A DNA stretch of 64,000 bases, from assembly GCF_000744225.1 (NCBI RefSeq), contig NZ_JQLN01000006.1, forward strand, positions 860,256 through 924,255. Direction: 5' to 3'. The notes beneath the pieces were generated by a model. The model worked only from the letters and a program-made list of their open reading frames with translations, had not been told where the DNA came from and did no database searches. Made by a program: the position numbers and the translations under genes. Every line of letters begins with the position of its first letter. The stretch's first letter is position 1. The stretch comes from Kitasatospora mediocidica KCTC 9733 (GTDB lineage Bacteria; Actinomycetota; Actinomycetes; Streptomycetales; Streptomycetaceae). Positions 63,376 through 64,000 of the stretch are shown in pieces.

Positions 63376-64000
63376 TGTGGGCGTGCTTTGGCCTCTCCTG
63401 CTGGGTTGTCTGGACCTTTGGTTGGTCCTGTCGGGAGGGTGCGCGGGGTTGGTGTCGCCTGTGCTTCGGTGACTCTGTGTGGTGGTTGATGAGATTGGGA
63501 GTGGGGGCGGCTGGGGTTGGCCGGGTGGGTGGCTCTTTCTGGGTGTGGTTCGTGGTGGTATTTCGGTTAGGTGGTTTTGCTGAATCGCTCGGTGTGGTTT
63601 TCTTGATTCGGGTTGGAATGGTCCGGTGGAGGCCCGTGACGGGTTCCGGTGTTCGGTTTGTGCCGGGGGTCGGCCGGGCCGTCCTGCTGCCTCGCCGCTG
63701 CCGTCTCGCCGTCCGGGCCTGCCGCCGTCCGGTCCGCCGGCCTCGGCGGCTCCCCGTCGCCCGCTTGCCAGCCCTGCCCGCCGTCCGGGCCGCCCGGGTT
63801 GTCCCGCCGCCGTCTCGGCGCTGCTGTGTCCTGGGTGTCGGTGGTGTTGGGCGGCTTGGTGCTGGGTGGCCGTCAGGCCGCCCTGGAGGGTGTGGGGGAG
63901 GGTTGGTGGCCGGGGTGTGGGTGCTGTCGTATGGTGTGACGTGGGCGGATACCCCTCAACCCCTGTCTGTGGTCCGGGTGCGACAGGGTGCCGGGGTGGG
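63364..64000. other. GT-rich gene-free tail
   Basis: After the TGTGACCTG repeat the plus strand is strongly G+T-rich to about 63660 and then C-rich, as at 22783-23264. Possible frames (for example 63649-63939) are Pro/Ala/Ser-rich noise. No gene is seen to the window end. Confidence 0.4.

Noticed and set aside
63649..63939. Small plus-strand ORF at the right end
   Set aside because: Pro/Ala/Ser-rich low-complexity translation in GT/C-rich DNA without ribosome-binding site.
1..64000. tRNA or tRNA-derived attachment site
   Set aside because: I looked for T-loop/CCA-type ends near the recombinase and junctions and saw none that could be folded convincingly.

Overview
The window is high-GC DNA with strong third-position G/C bias, frequent GTG starts, GTGA/ATGA stop-start overlaps and protein families typical of streptomycetes. 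It looks like an accessory region of a Streptomyces or Kitasatospora-type genome: a chromosome arm, large linear plasmid or integrated element. No rRNA, tRNA, CRISPR array or core housekeeping block was seen. Function calls rest on motif recognition by eye; no database search was run.

Layout. 0-13 kb is a graveyard of mobile elements. It holds a frameshifted and truncated TniA/TniB-type transposon (3.0-5.9 kb), a Tn554-like tyrosine-recombinase module (7.6-10.5 kb), a 25-nt poly-G tract and the tail of an ISKra4-like transposase. Small cargo genes lie among them (a three-S1-domain protein, a CbrC-family protein, small membrane or secreted proteins). 13.6-16.8 kb carries a PfkB sugar kinase and a HAD-GT20 fusion resembling bifunctional glucosylglycerol-phosphate synthase/phosphatase. 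17-26.6 kb is mosaic. It has a large Mrr-nuclease/repeat protein broken by a 113-bp MITE with CTAG target duplication, two unknown genes between perfect 20-bp direct repeats, a radical-SAM (FxsB-like) fragment, another transposase fragment, and an SDR oxidoreductase between 30-bp inverted repeats. 27-34 kb has an XRE regulator followed by decayed genes: a large mobile-element protein, an OLD-type nuclease, and an SbcD/SbcC pair.

From 34 kb rightwards the window is a largely intact defence island. It contains: a HEPN-like/zinc-ribbon protein; a five-gene Wadjet-like (SMC/MukBEF-type plus JetD nuclease) operon, 35.5-42.5 kb; an intact two-gene TniA/TniB transposition module, 43.7-46.0 kb; a second, intact sbcDC operon, 46.4-50.8 kb; and, divergent from it, a tightly coupled four-gene operon, 50.9-55.7 kb. 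That operon includes a Cas4-like PD-(D/E)XK nuclease with four cysteines and an Upf1/Dna2-like SF1 helicase. Next come a sigma-like regulator, an HTH plus ImmA/IrrE-peptidase pair (CapH/CapP-like), and a three-gene CBASS module (CD-NTase, E2-like protein, membrane effector), 56.1-61.4 kb. The right end has a decayed helicase-associated-domain gene, a winged-helix regulator, two small ORFs and a GT-rich gene-free tail.

How the genes may work together. The island layers several DNA- and phage-sensing strategies: Wadjet (extruding and cutting plasmid DNA), SbcCD with a split Dna2-like nuclease/helicase (processing DNA ends, inferred), and CBASS (abortive cyclic-nucleotide signalling) under a damage- or stress-responsive HTH/peptidase switch. 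The most novel-looking unit is the SbcCD plus split-Dna2-like cluster. A recurrent caution is that many genes between 3 and 37 kb carry single-base frameshifts, several at G/C homopolymers. Some of these may be sequencing errors rather than real decay.
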